This document shows positions 25,993 through 35,210 of a stretch of 44,973 bases of DNA, piece after piece. The DNA lies in contig JAJDNY010000153.1 in NCBI GenBank assembly GCA_022340425.1, positions 1 to 44,973 of the forward strand, read 5' to 3'. Below the pieces are notes generated by a model. It had not been told where the DNA came from, did no database searches, and saw nothing but the letters and a program-made list of their open reading frames with translations. Position numbers and translations under genes: made by a program. Every line of letters starts with the position of its first letter. Within the stretch, counting starts at the first letter, position 1. The stretch comes from Desulfobacteraceae bacterium. GTDB taxonomy: Bacteria > Desulfobacterota > Desulfobacteria > Desulfobacterales > JAABRJ01.

Positions 25993-27296
25993 TGACCCGC
26001 GACCCGTTGCAGCTGATCCCCAAACTCCAGGCAACCCTTGCCCGGGAAACGCCCCTGCTGCCCGCGGCGGAACTCCAGTCCTTTGTGGCATACCATTTCC
26101 AACGGCGAGAGGTTTACCTCGGGGCCCTGGACCGTCAGCCGGCCCCGCTCTACCTCCAGGAAGCGGCGGTGCTCAGGCAGCGCGCGCACCAGCTCAAAGA
26201 GGCCTTCCGGGCGGTCCTGCCGGCGGCTTCCTTCTACTACGCGGTCAAGAGCAACAACCAGCCGGACATCTCCCGCATCCTGCTCTCATCCGGGTTCGGC
26301 CTGGATGTCTCCAGCGGGCTGGAGCTGGAAATGGCGCTGGGCCTGGGGGCCCGCGAGATCATCTTCAGCGGGCCGGGCAAAACTGAAGCGGAGCTCCGGC
26401 TGGCGACCGCCCAAGCCGATCGGGTGGTGGTTCTGCTGGACAGCTTCGGCGAGCTCCAGCGGCTGGCGGCCATCGCCGCCGGCATGCAGCGACCGGTGCG
26501 CTGCGGGGTGCGACTGACGGTGGGCGGCGACGGGTTCTGGCGCAAATTCGGCATTCCCCCCGAAACCCTGCCGGCCTTCTGGCGGGAGGCCCGCCGCTTT
26601 GGGCAGATCCGCCTCCAGGGGCTGCAGTTTCACTCCAGCTGGAATCTTGCGCCGGACAACCAGGCCGCCTTCATCCGCCTGCTGGGCGGGGTACTCGCCG
26701 ACCTGCCCCCGGCGGACCGCGCCGAAATCGCGTTTATCGACATCGGCGGTGGCTACTGGCCCCCCCAGGGCGAATGGCTGCAGCCGACGGCAACCCCGCG
26801 GGGCCAGCTGCTGACGGCCCTGGGGCAGCCGCCGGACGCCCCTGATGTCCACCACCGCCTGCCGGCCACCCCCATCGGGGCCTTCGCCGAGCGGATCGCC
26901 GACGCGATCCGCCGGCACATTTTCAACGTCCTTTCCTGCCGGATCTGCCTGGAGCCGGGCCGCTGGATCTGCAACGACGCCGTCCACCTGCTGATCTCGG
27001 TGGTGGACAGGAAAGCCCCCGACCTGGTGATCACCGATGCGGGCACCAACGCCGTCGGCTGGGAGCGCTTCGAAAGCGACTATTTCCCGGTCCTCAACCT
27101 GAGCCGCCCGGCGCTGACGGAGAGGCCCTGCCACATCCTGGGCTCCCTCTGCACCCCCCACGACGTCTGGGGCTACCAGTACTTCGGCGCCGACATCCAG
27201 CCGGGCGACATCCTCATGATCCCCACCCAGGGCGCCTACACCTACAGCCTGCGGCAGAACTTCATCAAGCCGCTGCCGGCGGTGCTCACGGTCTGA
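25992..27296 (+). CDS. Fold-type III PLP-dependent decarboxylase (Orn/DAP/Arg group IV)
   Basis: This 434-aa enzyme belongs to the alanine-racemase-fold decarboxylases that act on ornithine, diaminopimelate, carboxynorspermidine or similar amino acids. The PLP lysine is K86 (FYYAVKSNN), followed by DVSSGLELEMAL, a histidine segment QFHSSWN, the phosphate-binding GGGYW (about 256), EPGRW (about 328), and the C-terminal SLCTPHDVWG cysteine-aspartate motif and YTYSLRQNF. Substrate-specific residues cannot be read with confidence, so I name no substrate. The ATG at 25992 overlaps the ligase stop codon as TGATG. It is the last gene of the sigma-54 operon and would supply, or trim, an amine used with the ligase and acyltransferase. 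Confidence 0.9.
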   Translation: MTRDPLQLIPKLQATLARETPLLPAAELQSFVAYHFQRREVYLGALDRQPAPLYLQEAAVLRQRAHQLKEAFRAVLPAASFYYAVKSNNQPDISRILLSSGFGLDVSSGLELEMALGLGAREIIFSGPGKTEAELRLATAQADRVVVLLDSFGELQRLAAIAAGMQRPVRCGVRLTVGGDGFWRKFGIPPETLPAFWREARRFGQIRLQGLQFHSSWNLAPDNQAAFIRLLGGVLADLPPADRAEIAFIDIGGGYWPPQGEWLQPTATPRGQLLTALGQPPDAPDVHHRLPATPIGAFAERIADAIRRHIFNVLSCRICLEPGRWICNDAVHLLISVVDRKAPDLVITDAGTNAVGWERFESDYFPVLNLSRPALTERPCHILGSLCTPHDVWGYQYFGADIQPGDILMIPTQGAYTYSLRQNFIKPLPAVLTV

Positions 27297-27334
27297 GGCT
27301 CCTGAGCATCCGGCCCTCGGAGCGCAAAAAACTG

Positions 27335-27363
27335 TTGTAAAAAAACCGCGGCGAATTTAGATT
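27335..27363 (+). promoter_or_regulatory. Candidate sigma-70 promoter of the lipoprotein/peptidase pair
   Basis: TTGTAA (27335-27340) and TAGATT (27358-27363) are separated by 17 bp, each matching four of six consensus bases. The site lies about 165 bp before the lipoprotein start and just after the decarboxylase gene. Confidence 0.35.
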
Positions 27364-27529
27364 TGTGATAAGAGCGCCGCCCGGCCTGAAACCGCGGGGA
27401 TCACGTTTTCTTGATAGCTCCCCCCTGCCCGCCGCCGGGCGCCCCCCAAGACCGACAGGATATCCGGCCGTGCCGTGCGTTTTCCGGGAAGCTGGGAAGC
27501 CGCATGGGCAGCCGCGCAAACAGGGCCCC

Positions 27530-28093
27530 ATGGACCATTCGACACTCCCCGGAGCAGTAACCCGCTTCAACCGCAACGCCGCTCTTTGGCTTGCCCTCTT
27601 GACGTGGCTTACGGCCGCCGTAGGCTGCACGGCCCCCCAGGGCCCGCCGCAGCCCCTCCAGGAGCCGGCGCAAGAGGTGTTTCAGGGGGCCTGGTTCGAA
27701 ATCAGCTACCCGGCGGGGTTCACGCCGGTTCCCTCGCTGGTCAGCAGCACGGCCGATGGATACGACAGCGCCGTTTTCATCGCACCCGACGGCAGCGTCT
27801 CCTTTTACGTCTACGCGCCGCAGTGGGGCGGCGAGCCAGCCGACATCGCCCTGGATCCCGTGCGCGAAACCCTGGTCGCCGACAACCGGGCGGTTCAAAA
27901 CGACCGTGAGATCCGCCGCCTGACGATCTGTGCCAAAGACGGCAGCTATTGCCGCAGCTACCGTGACACCCGCGACCAGCAGGGATCGGTGCGAACGGTC
28001 GTGGGAATTACCTACCGCGACCAGGAGGCGCGGCGCCGCCATCTTCAGGATTACCTCAGATTTCGCAACTCCCTTCAGCAGTTCGCGGACTGA
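27530..28093 (+). CDS. Hypothetical lipoprotein
   Basis: This 187-aa protein has a hydrophobic N-terminal segment ending in a lipobox with Cys33 (LTAAVGC), so it should be anchored in the envelope. The mature part (WFEISYPAGFTPVPS, DGSVSFYVYAPQWGG, RYRDTRDQQGSV-like strands) looks like a compact beta-rich domain with two cysteines in TICAKDGSYC. I know no function. The ATG at 27530 is chosen because the signal peptide follows it; only a weak AGGG lies upstream. It probably forms a unit with the peptidase gene 71 bp downstream. Confidence 0.78.
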   Translation: MDHSTLPGAVTRFNRNAALWLALLTWLTAAVGCTAPQGPPQPLQEPAQEVFQGAWFEISYPAGFTPVPSLVSSTADGYDSAVFIAPDGSVSFYVYAPQWGGEPADIALDPVRETLVADNRAVQNDREIRRLTICAKDGSYCRSYRDTRDQQGSVRTVVGITYRDQEARRRHLQDYLRFRNSLQQFAD

Positions 28094-28164
28094 TCCCCGC
28101 CCGCCGGGCTTTGCCGGCGCGGCGTACCGTTTGCCGGAAACCCAGCAGACAAAGGAGGCCGCCC

Positions 28165-28980
28165 ATGAAAGCAACCGCCGTTCGTTTGGTGCAGCAGGCC
28201 CTGGTCGCAGAGGGGCTCTCCCCCGGAAAGATTGACGGCCGGCTCGGCCCGAAGACCTACGACGCCGTCGCCGCGGCGCTGGCCAAACGCAGCGCCGAGC
28301 TGCCGGCGGGCTGGCGGGAGTGGTCCAACCGCCGCCGCTGCGTCGCCATGCTGCAGCTGCTGTGCAAGGCGCAGGAGATCGCCGTCGGCCGGATCGACGG
28401 GCTGTGGGGCCCCCAGACCGAATACGCCTACGATATGCTGGCCTACCACCACGAACATGGCAGGCTGCCGCCCCCCTTTCGGGACGAGACGCCCCTGGAC
28501 GTCAACCCCAACGGCTGGCCGCGCCAGACCGAAGCGGAGCTCATCCGGTACTACGGGGAGATCGGCAAAAACCAGACCATGCTGACCCTCCCCTATCCCC
28601 ACCGGCTGGCCTGGGACCTCAGAAAAACCGTTAAAAAGTTCTCGTGCCACGAAAAAGTGCATGACAGCGCGCTGCGGGTACTGCAACGGGTGCTCTCCCA
28701 CTATGGCCCGGAGCGCATCACAGAGCTTCGCCTGGACCGCTGGGCCGGTTGCCTGAACGAGCGCAAGATGCGCGGCGGCAACCGCTGGTCGCTGCACGCC
28801 TGGGGCATCGCCATCGATTACGACAGCGAATTCAACGGGTACAACTGGGGGCGCGACCGGGCCACCCTGGCCCAACCGGAATACGACCCCTGGTGGCGTT
28901 TCTGGGAGGAGGAAGGCTGGGTCAGCCTCGGCCGCACCCGGAATTTCGACTGGATGCACGTCCAGGCGGCCAAACTCTGA
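28165..28980 (+). CDS. M15-like peptidoglycan peptidase with peptidoglycan-binding repeats
   Basis: This 271-aa protein has two N-terminal segments of peptidoglycan-binding type (VRLVQQALVAEGLSPGKIDG...GPKTYDAV and MLQLLCKAQEIAVGRIDG...GPQTEYAY) and a C-terminal M15-like D-Ala-D-Ala carboxypeptidase domain. Zinc-site motifs are SLHAWGIAIDYD (His and Asp ligands) and DWMHVQ near the end. No signal peptide is seen, which is more like a phage endolysin or an export-by-other-means enzyme than a standard periplasmic peptidase. The ATG at 28165 follows AAAGGAGG; a longer frame is not supported. The last base of its stop codon is the first base of the palindromic element that follows. Confidence 0.85.
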   Translation: MKATAVRLVQQALVAEGLSPGKIDGRLGPKTYDAVAAALAKRSAELPAGWREWSNRRRCVAMLQLLCKAQEIAVGRIDGLWGPQTEYAYDMLAYHHEHGRLPPPFRDETPLDVNPNGWPRQTEAELIRYYGEIGKNQTMLTLPYPHRLAWDLRKTVKKFSCHEKVHDSALRVLQRVLSHYGPERITELRLDRWAGCLNERKMRGGNRWSLHAWGIAIDYDSEFNGYNWGRDRATLAQPEYDPWWRFWEEEGWVSLGRTRNFDWMHVQAAKL

Positions 28981-29101
28981 CAGTTCCGTAAAATGGCCAA
29001 TTTCTGCGTTACGCTGCATCTCGAAGTCGCTGCGGCTTATAGTAGTACGCCTCACGCCGCTGAGATTTGTGCGCCGTAACTTGGCCATTTTACGAAACTG
29101 T
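28980..29101. repeat. MITE-like palindromic element (122 bp)
   Basis: Terminal inverted repeats of 21 bp (28980-29000 and 29081-29101) match at 20 positions; the left arm contains CGTAAAATGGCCAA and the right TTGGCCATTTTACG. The interior is also partly self-complementary (GTTACG near 29028 with CGTAAC near 29075), so the whole element could fold into a long hairpin. It abuts the stop codon of the peptidase gene and carries no gene. It looks like a small non-autonomous mobile element or a dispersed repeat, and could also stop transcription. No second copy was seen in this window. Confidence 0.65.
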
Positions 29102-29150
29102 CTGGATTTTGAGTTTTTACTGGTTCATCAAAACCTGAGAGTTTCACAAC

Positions 29151-29172
29151 GGTTCAATTTCTGAAGTGAACC
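29151..29172. promoter_or_regulatory. Inverted repeat upstream of the ATP-grasp/transglutaminase cluster
   Basis: GGTTCA (29151-29156) and TGAACC (29167-29172) form an inverted repeat with a 10-bp spacer; another GGTTCA lies at 29122-29127. The same half-site forms the palindrome at 38704-38721 beyond the other end of the cluster. A regulator site is possible, but short inverted repeats also arise by chance. Confidence 0.3.
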
Positions 29173-29277
29173 CTAAACCCCTCTGCTTGGTCGGTCGCCC
29201 GGTTGATACCCGGCGACCGGATTCCAAGGGACCGCACGCGCCCCGCCGCCCCGCGCCGGCAGGAAGGAAAAGCTTCG

Positions 29278-30708
29278 ATGGCGACATTTGAAAATTATGA
29301 CCCGGGGGACTACTACGATGAACTGATCAGCGCCGACGGCCACCCCCGGCCCGGGGCCCAGCTGCTGGTGGACAAGATCATGTCGCTGCCGCCGGGGGAG
29401 CTGGCCATCCGCCAGAAGGCTGCCGAGGCCCTGCTCCTCAAAATGGGCATCACCTTCAATGTCTACGGCCGCGATGAGGGCACCGAGAAGATCTTCCCGT
29501 TCGACATTATCCCCCGGATCGTTTCCAGCAACGACTGGCAGCAGATCGAAAACGGCCTGAAGCAGCGGATCTACGCCTTGAACGCCTTCATCCAGGACGT
29601 TTACAACCAGAAAAAAATCCTCAAGGACAAGGTGGTGCCCGAGGACCTTATTCTCACCAGCCGCACCTACCGCAAGGAGTGCGAGGGCTTCACCCCACCG
29701 CGGGGGATCTGGTGCCACGTGACCGGCACCGACCTGGTGCGCGACCGCGACGGGCGCTTTTACGTCCTGGAAGACAACCTGCGCTGCCCCTCGGGGGTTT
29801 CCTACGTGCTGGAAAACCGGCAGGTGCTCAAGCGCACCTTCCCCCAGGTGTTCGAGGCCTCCCGGGTGCGGCCGGTGGACGATTACCCCTCCCAGTTGCT
29901 GGAAATGCTGACCGACCTCGCCCCGGAGCACCTGCAGGCGCCCACCATCGGGGTGCTGACCCCCGGCATCTACAACAGCGCCTACTTCGAGCACTCCTTT
30001 CTCTCCCAGCAGATGGGGGTGGAGTTGGTGGAGGGTCAGGACCTGGTGGTCTCCGAGGGCTTCGTCCACATGCTCACCACCAAGGGGCTCAAGCGCGTGG
30101 ATGTGCTCTACCGCCGGATCGACGATGACTTCATCGACCCGGCGGTCTTCCGCCCGGACTCCGTGCTGGGGGTGCGGGGGCTGATGGGCGTCTACAGGGA
30201 GGGCCGCATCGCCCTGGCCAACGCGCCGGGCACCGGCATCGCCGACGACAAGGTGATCTACGCCTACGTGCCCGAGATCATCCGCTACTACACCGGCGAA
30301 GAGGCCATCCTGCCAAACGTGCCCACCTACATCTGCCGCAACGACCAGGACCGGGCCTATGTCCTGGCGCATCTGGACCAGCTGGTGGTCAAGGCCGCCA
30401 ACGAGTCCGGGGGCTATGGCATGCTGGTCGGCCCGCACGCCAGCGAGGCCGAACGCGCCGCCTTCGCCGCCAAGATCAGCGCCGAACCGCGCAACTACAT
30501 GGCCCAGCCGACCATTTCGCTCTCCCGGGTGCCCACCATCGTGGGCGACCGCATCGAGGGGCGCCACGTGGACCTGCGGCCTTACGTGCTCTTCGGCGAG
30601 GAGATCTACGTGCAGCCCGGCGGCCTGACCCGGGTGGCGCTGACCAAGGGCTCGCTGGTGGTCAACTCCTCCCAGGGCGGCGGGAGTAAGGACACCTGGG
30701 TGCTGTAG
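29278..30708 (+). CDS. Circularly permuted ATP-grasp protein
   Basis: This 476-aa cytoplasmic protein belongs to the circularly permuted ATP-grasp type 2 family (former DUF404/DUF407). Typical sequence includes [25 protein letters not shown], the nucleotide/metal segment [20 protein letters not shown] (about 162-181), [27 protein letters not shown], and the C-terminal [10 protein letters not shown] ... [12 protein letters not shown]. Members are predicted amide-bond-forming ligases, possibly adding amino acids to a peptide or protein, but no reaction is established. The ATG at 29278 follows AGGAAGGA. It begins a five-gene co-directional cluster; the next gene, an alpha-E protein, follows after 111 bp. 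Confidence 0.92.
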   Translation: MATFENYDPGDYYDELISADGHPRPGAQLLVDKIMSLPPGELAIRQKAAEALLLKMGITFNVYGRDEGTEKIFPFDIIPRIVSSNDWQQIENGLKQRIYALNAFIQDVYNQKKILKDKVVPEDLILTSRTYRKECEGFTPPRGIWCHVTGTDLVRDRDGRFYVLEDNLRCPSGVSYVLENRQVLKRTFPQVFEASRVRPVDDYPSQLLEMLTDLAPEHLQAPTIGVLTPGIYNSAYFEHSFLSQQMGVELVEGQDLVVSEGFVHMLTTKGLKRVDVLYRRIDDDFIDPAVFRPDSVLGVRGLMGVYREGRIALANAPGTGIADDKVIYAYVPEIIRYYTGEEAILPNVPTYICRNDQDRAYVLAHLDQLVVKAANESGGYGMLVGPHASEAERAAFAAKISAEPRNYMAQPTISLSRVPTIVGDRIEGRHVDLRPYVLFGEEIYVQPGGLTRVALTKGSLVVNSSQGGGSKDTWVL

Positions 30709-30819
30709 GCGAGGGGCTGCGGCGCGCCTGGCGGTCCTGCCGCGCGCCCGCCGACCGGGCCTTGACCCCGGCCGGGTCCCCGCCGTCCCGGACAGGCTTC
30801 AATCAGAGGAGAACTGCCA

Positions 30820-31794
30820 ATGCTCAGCCGCGTGGCCAACGCCATCTACTGGATGTGTCGCTACATCGAACGGGCCGAGAACGTCGCCCGCTTCATCAGC
30901 GTCAACCTCAACTTGTTGCTGGACATGCCGTCGGAGAAGGGCAAACACTGGGAGCCGCTGGTGATGATCACCGGCGACCAGGCGCTTTTCGAAAAAAATT
31001 ACCCGGACTATACCCAGGCAGCGGTGAGCCGCTTCCTGACCTTTGACCGCAACTACCCCAACGCCATCCTGACCTGCCTGGCGGCGGCGCGCGAAAACGG
31101 CCGTTCCATCCGCGAGATCATCTCATCGGAGATGTGGGAGCACCTCAACACCTTCTATCTGGAGTTGGCCGACGGCGGCTCCCCGGCCTTGGCCCTGGCC
31201 GACCCCCACCGCTTCTACAAGATCATTCAGATGCGCAGCCACCTGTTCACCGGCCTGATGGACTCCACCATGAGCCACGGCGAGGCCTGGAACTTCGCCC
31301 GCATCGGCATGATGATCGAGCGCGCGGACAAAACCTCGCGGATCCTGGACGTCAAGTACTTCATGCTGCTGCCCCAGGCGGACCTGGTGAACAGCCCCAT
31401 GGACAACATCCAGTGGACAGCGGTGCTCAAATCCGCCAGCGCCTTTGAAATGTTCCGCAAAGAGCACCACCACATCACCCCGCGCAACGTGGCCAATTTT
31501 TTGATTTTCGACGGCCAGTTTCCGCGCTCCATCCGCCACTGCATCGCCAAGGCGCAGATCTGCCTGCACCGCATCGACGGCTCCCCACCGGAGTCGGCCA
31601 GCAACATCGCCGAAAAGCGCTTGGGGCGCCTCAAGGCCGACCTGGAGTACACCGATATCGACGAGGTGATCGAGCATGGCATGCACGAGTATCTGGACGG
31701 CCTGCAGACCCGGCTCAACCAGGTGGACGCCGCCATCGGCACGACCTTCTTCAACCTCAAGCCCCTGATCGAGGCCACCTCCAGCGAGCAGTAG
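30820..31794 (+). CDS. Alpha-E domain protein
   Basis: This 324-aa protein is an all-helical alpha-E (former DUF403) protein. It starts with the family hallmark MLSRVANAIYWMCRYIERAENVARF and has an inner repeat-like stretch, FARIGMMIERADKTSRILDVKYFML, with the same ERA motif. Alpha-E proteins almost always sit beside circularly permuted ATP-grasp and transglutaminase-like genes and are thought to assist them; no activity is proven. It lies between the ATP-grasp gene and, 36 bp on, the large transglutaminase gene. The ATG at 30820 is preceded by AGAGGAGA. Confidence 0.92.
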   Translation: MLSRVANAIYWMCRYIERAENVARFISVNLNLLLDMPSEKGKHWEPLVMITGDQALFEKNYPDYTQAAVSRFLTFDRNYPNAILTCLAAARENGRSIREIISSEMWEHLNTFYLELADGGSPALALADPHRFYKIIQMRSHLFTGLMDSTMSHGEAWNFARIGMMIERADKTSRILDVKYFMLLPQADLVNSPMDNIQWTAVLKSASAFEMFRKEHHHITPRNVANFLIFDGQFPRSIRHCIAKAQICLHRIDGSPPESASNIAEKRLGRLKADLEYTDIDEVIEHGMHEYLDGLQTRLNQVDAAIGTTFFNLKPLIEATSSEQ

Positions 31795-31830
31795 CCCGCC
31801 GCCGCCCCCGATCCCCCGAAAGGACCGCCC

Positions 31831-34800
31831 GTGGGAATCCATGTTGCCCTGAACCACAAAACCTCCTACCGCTACGACCGGCCTGTGGCCCTCTCGCCCC
31901 ACGTCGTCCGGCTGCGACCGGCGCCCCATTGCCGGACGCCGATCCTGAGCTATTCGATGACCGTCCTGCCGCAGACCCATTTTCTCAACTGGCAGCAGGA
32001 CCCGTTCAGCAACTACCTGGGACGCCTGGTGTTTCCGCAAAAGACGACCGCCTTCGAGGTGGAGGTCGATCTGGTGGCGGAGATGATCATCATCAACCCC
32101 TTCGATTTTTTTCTGGAGCCCGATGCCGAAACCTATCCCTTTGACTATGCGCCCAAGCTCAAGGCCGACCTGGGGCCCTACCTGGCCGCAGAGCCGGCGG
32201 ACGCCAAGCTCACGGCATACCTGGCGCAGATCGATCGCAGCCCCAAACCGACCAACAATTTCCTGGTGGATCTGAACCAGAAGCTGAGCCGCGACATCCG
32301 CTATCTGATCCGCATGGAACCCAATGTGCAGCCCTGCGAACGGACCCTGGAGCTGGGCAGCGGCTCATGCCGCGACTCGGCCTGGCTGCTGGTCAACATC
32401 CTGCGCCATCTGGGCCTGGCCGCCCGCTTCGTCTCCGGTTACCTGATCCAGCTCGCGCCGGATGTCAAATCCCTGGACGGCCCGTCCGGGCCGGAAGCCG
32501 ACTTCACTGACCTGCACGCCTGGACCGAGGTCTACCTGCCCGGGGCCGGATGGGTGGGGATGGACCCCACCTCCGGGCTCTTCGCCGGCGAGGGGCACAT
32601 TCCCCTGGCCTGTTCGCCGGAGCCCCAAAGCGCGGCCCCGATCACCGGCGCCCTGGAGGAATGTAAGGTGGATTTCAGCCACAGCATGAGCGTGCGGCGC
32701 ATTCGGGAAGCGCCCCGCTCCACGCGGCCCTACCCGGAAGAGGTCTGGACGGCCATCGTGGAACTGGGAGAGCGGGTGGACCGTGAGCTGGCGGCGGCGG
32801 ATGTCCGTCTAACCATGGGCGGGGAGCCCACCTTCGTCTCCATCGACGATATGGACGACGCCCAGTGGAACACCGCGGCCCTGGGGAAGGAGAAGCAGCA
32901 GCTGGCCGAGACCCTGATCAAAGGGTTGCGCCAAAAGTGGGCCCCCGGCGGACTGCTGCACTACGGCCAGGGGAAATGGTATCCGGGCGAATCCCTGCCC
33001 CGCTGGGCCCTGGGGTGCTTCTGGCGCATAGACGGCCGGCCGGTGTGGCAGGACGACCGCTGGATCGCGGACGTGTCCAAAAGCTATGGCTTCGACGTCG
33101 CCGAGGCCAAGGTCTTCATCGACACCCTGGCCGAGATCCTGGGGGTCAGACGGCGCTACGTCCGCGCAGGTTACGAGGACATCCTGTACTACCTCTACAA
33201 AGAGCAGCGGCTATCGGTCAACGTGGACCCCGGCGACCCCCGGCTGGAGGATCCCGAAGCCCGTGCGCGCATGGTTAGCGCCTTTCAGCGCGGGCTGGGG
33301 GCCCCGGTGGGTTACGTGCTGCCCCTGCAATACGGCTCCTGGAAAAGCGGGCCGTGGCCGTTTCGCGGGGACCACATGTTCCTTTTGCCTGGCGATTCGC
33401 CCGCCGGGCTGCGCCTGCCCCTGGAGTCTCTGCCCTGGGTTGCCAAGACCGACTTTCCCTACGACCACCCCCTGGACCCCATGGCCGACCGCGGGCCGCT
33501 GCCGGACCTGCACGCCGGCCAGCAGGCTCTGCAGGGGCGGCCGGCGGAGAAGATCGGCGAGGGTGTGCGCAGCCAGCCCAGACCCTTTGACGAACCGGCG
33601 CCGGTTCCCGGTGAGTCCGCCGCCTGGGTGGTTCGCACGGCCCTCTGCGTGCAGCCACGCGGGGGCCGGTTGTATGTGTTCATGCCGCCGGTGACCGCCC
33701 TGGAGGGGTATCTGGAACTGGTGGCGGCCATCGAGGCCACCGCCGCAAGGACCGGACTGCCGGTGGTGATCGAAGGCTACACGCCGCCCTATGACCCGCG
33801 TCTGGAAAGCCTCAAGATCACCCCGGACCCCGGGGTGATCGAGGTCAACATCCAGCCCATGCACAGCTGGCGGGAGCTGGTGGATTGCACCACGACCCTT
33901 TACGAGACGGCCCGCCAGAGCCGCCTGGGCACTGAAAAGTTCATGTTGGACGGCCGCCACACCGGCACCGGCGGCGGCAACCACATCGTCATGGGTGGCG
34001 CCACGCCGGCGGAGAGCCCCTTCCTGCGGCGGCCGGACCTGCTGCGCAGCTTCGTCACCTTCTGGAACAACCACCCGTCGCTCTCGTTCCTTTTTTCAGG
34101 CCTCTTCATCGGCCCCACCAGCCAGCAGCCGCGCATCGACGAAGCCCGCCACGACAGTCTCTACGAGCTGGAGATCGCCTTTGCCGAACTGGAGCGTCAA
34201 ACCGCCCCGGACCGGCCCTGCCCGCCCTGGCTGGTGGACCGCCTCTTCCGCCACCTGCTGGTGGACGTCAGCGGCAACACCCACCGGGCCGAATTCTGCA
34301 TCGACAAGCTCTATTCGCCCGACAGCGCCGCCGGCCGGCTGGGGCTGCTGGAGTTCCGCGCCTTCGAGATGCCGCCCCACGCCCGCATGAGCCTGGCCCA
34401 GCAGCTTTTGCTGCGCATCTTTGTGGCGTGGTTCTGGCAGACCCCCTATCGGCGGAATTTGGTGCGATGGGGCACACGGCTCCACGACCGTTTCATGCTG
34501 CCCCAGCCGGTGCAGGACGATTTTGCCGACGTTTTGAAAATCTTGAATCAGGCCGGCTTTCCGGTGCGCATGGAATTTTTCCAGCCGCATTTCGAGTTTC
34601 GCTTCCCGATTTACGGCAAGGTGGACTGCGCGGGCATGGAGATCGAACTGCGCCAGGCCCTGGAACCGTGGCATGTGCTGGGTGAGGAGCCCGGTGGTGG
34701 GGGCACCGCCCGCTATGTGGACTCCTCTGTGGAGCGGCTGCAAGTCAAGGTCAGCGGCATGACCGGGGAGCGCTACATCGTTGCCTGCAACGGCCGCTGC

Positions 34801-35151
34801 ATCCCCCTGCAGCCGACCGCCGTGGCGGGCGAGTTCGTGGCCGGCGTGCGCTACCGTGCCTGGCAGCCGCCGGCTTGCCTGCACCCCACCATCGGCGTGC
34901 ACACCCCCCTGACCATCGATCTTTTCGACACCTGGTCCGGCCGCGCCGTGGGCGGCTGCACCTATCACGTGGGGCATCCGGGCGGCCGTCACTACGATGT
35001 CTTTCCCGTCAACGCCTACGAGGCCGAGGGGCGGCGCAACGCGCGGTTCATCCCCGGCGGCCACACCCCCGGCAGCCCCGTGGCGCTGCCGGCGGCCGAA
35101 ACCAACCCCTGGTTTCCCTATACCCTTGATTTGCGCCGCCAGACGGGTTAA
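31831..35151 (+). CDS. Transglutaminase-like protease fused to DUF2126
   Basis: This 1106-aa protein has an N-terminal transglutaminase-like part (beta domain from residue 1, core about 150-270) with the papain-type triad C180 (GSGSCRDSAW), H229 (DLHAWTEVYL) and D245 (GMDPTSG). The rest is the DUF2126 region, with phrases such as MGGEPTFVSIDDMDDAQWN, YGQGKWYPGESLPRW and GRHTGTGGGNHIVMGG. In these clusters the thiol domain is predicted to cut or form amide bonds. The GTG start at 31831 follows AAAGGA. No signal peptide is present, so action in the cytoplasm is likely. Length agrees with full-length members of the family. Confidence 0.92.
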   Translation: MGIHVALNHKTSYRYDRPVALSPHVVRLRPAPHCRTPILSYSMTVLPQTHFLNWQQDPFSNYLGRLVFPQKTTAFEVEVDLVAEMIIINPFDFFLEPDAETYPFDYAPKLKADLGPYLAAEPADAKLTAYLAQIDRSPKPTNNFLVDLNQKLSRDIRYLIRMEPNVQPCERTLELGSGSCRDSAWLLVNILRHLGLAARFVSGYLIQLAPDVKSLDGPSGPEADFTDLHAWTEVYLPGAGWVGMDPTSGLFAGEGHIPLACSPEPQSAAPITGALEECKVDFSHSMSVRRIREAPRSTRPYPEEVWTAIVELGERVDRELAAADVRLTMGGEPTFVSIDDMDDAQWNTAALGKEKQQLAETLIKGLRQKWAPGGLLHYGQGKWYPGESLPRWALGCFWRIDGRPVWQDDRWIADVSKSYGFDVAEAKVFIDTLAEILGVRRRYVRAGYEDILYYLYKEQRLSVNVDPGDPRLEDPEARARMVSAFQRGLGAPVGYVLPLQYGSWKSGPWPFRGDHMFLLPGDSPAGLRLPLESLPWVAKTDFPYDHPLDPMADRGPLPDLHAGQQALQGRPAEKIGEGVRSQPRPFDEPAPVPGESAAWVVRTALCVQPRGGRLYVFMPPVTALEGYLELVAAIEATAARTGLPVVIEGYTPPYDPRLESLKITPDPGVIEVNIQPMHSWRELVDCTTTLYETARQSRLGTEKFMLDGRHTGTGGGNHIVMGGATPAESPFLRRPDLLRSFVTFWNNHPSLSFLFSGLFIGPTSQQPRIDEARHDSLYELEIAFAELERQTAPDRPCPPWLVDRLFRHLLVDVSGNTHRAEFCIDKLYSPDSAAGRLGLLEFRAFEMPPHARMSLAQQLLLRIFVAWFWQTPYRRNLVRWGTRLHDRFMLPQPVQDDFADVLKILNQAGFPVRMEFFQPHFEFRFPIYGKVDCAGMEIELRQALEPWHVLGEEPGGGGTARYVDSSVERLQVKVSGMTGERYIVACNGRCIPLQPTAVAGEFVAGVRYRAWQPPACLHPTIGVHTPLTIDLFDTWSGRAVGGCTYHVGHPGGRHYDVFPVNAYEAEGRRNARFIPGGHTPGSPVALPAAETNPWFPYTLDLRRQTG

Positions 35152-35210
35152 ATCGACCCCTGGCGCCCGGTGGCGGCGCCGGCCACCCGCTAAGACGAGG
35201 CATCGGCTGT

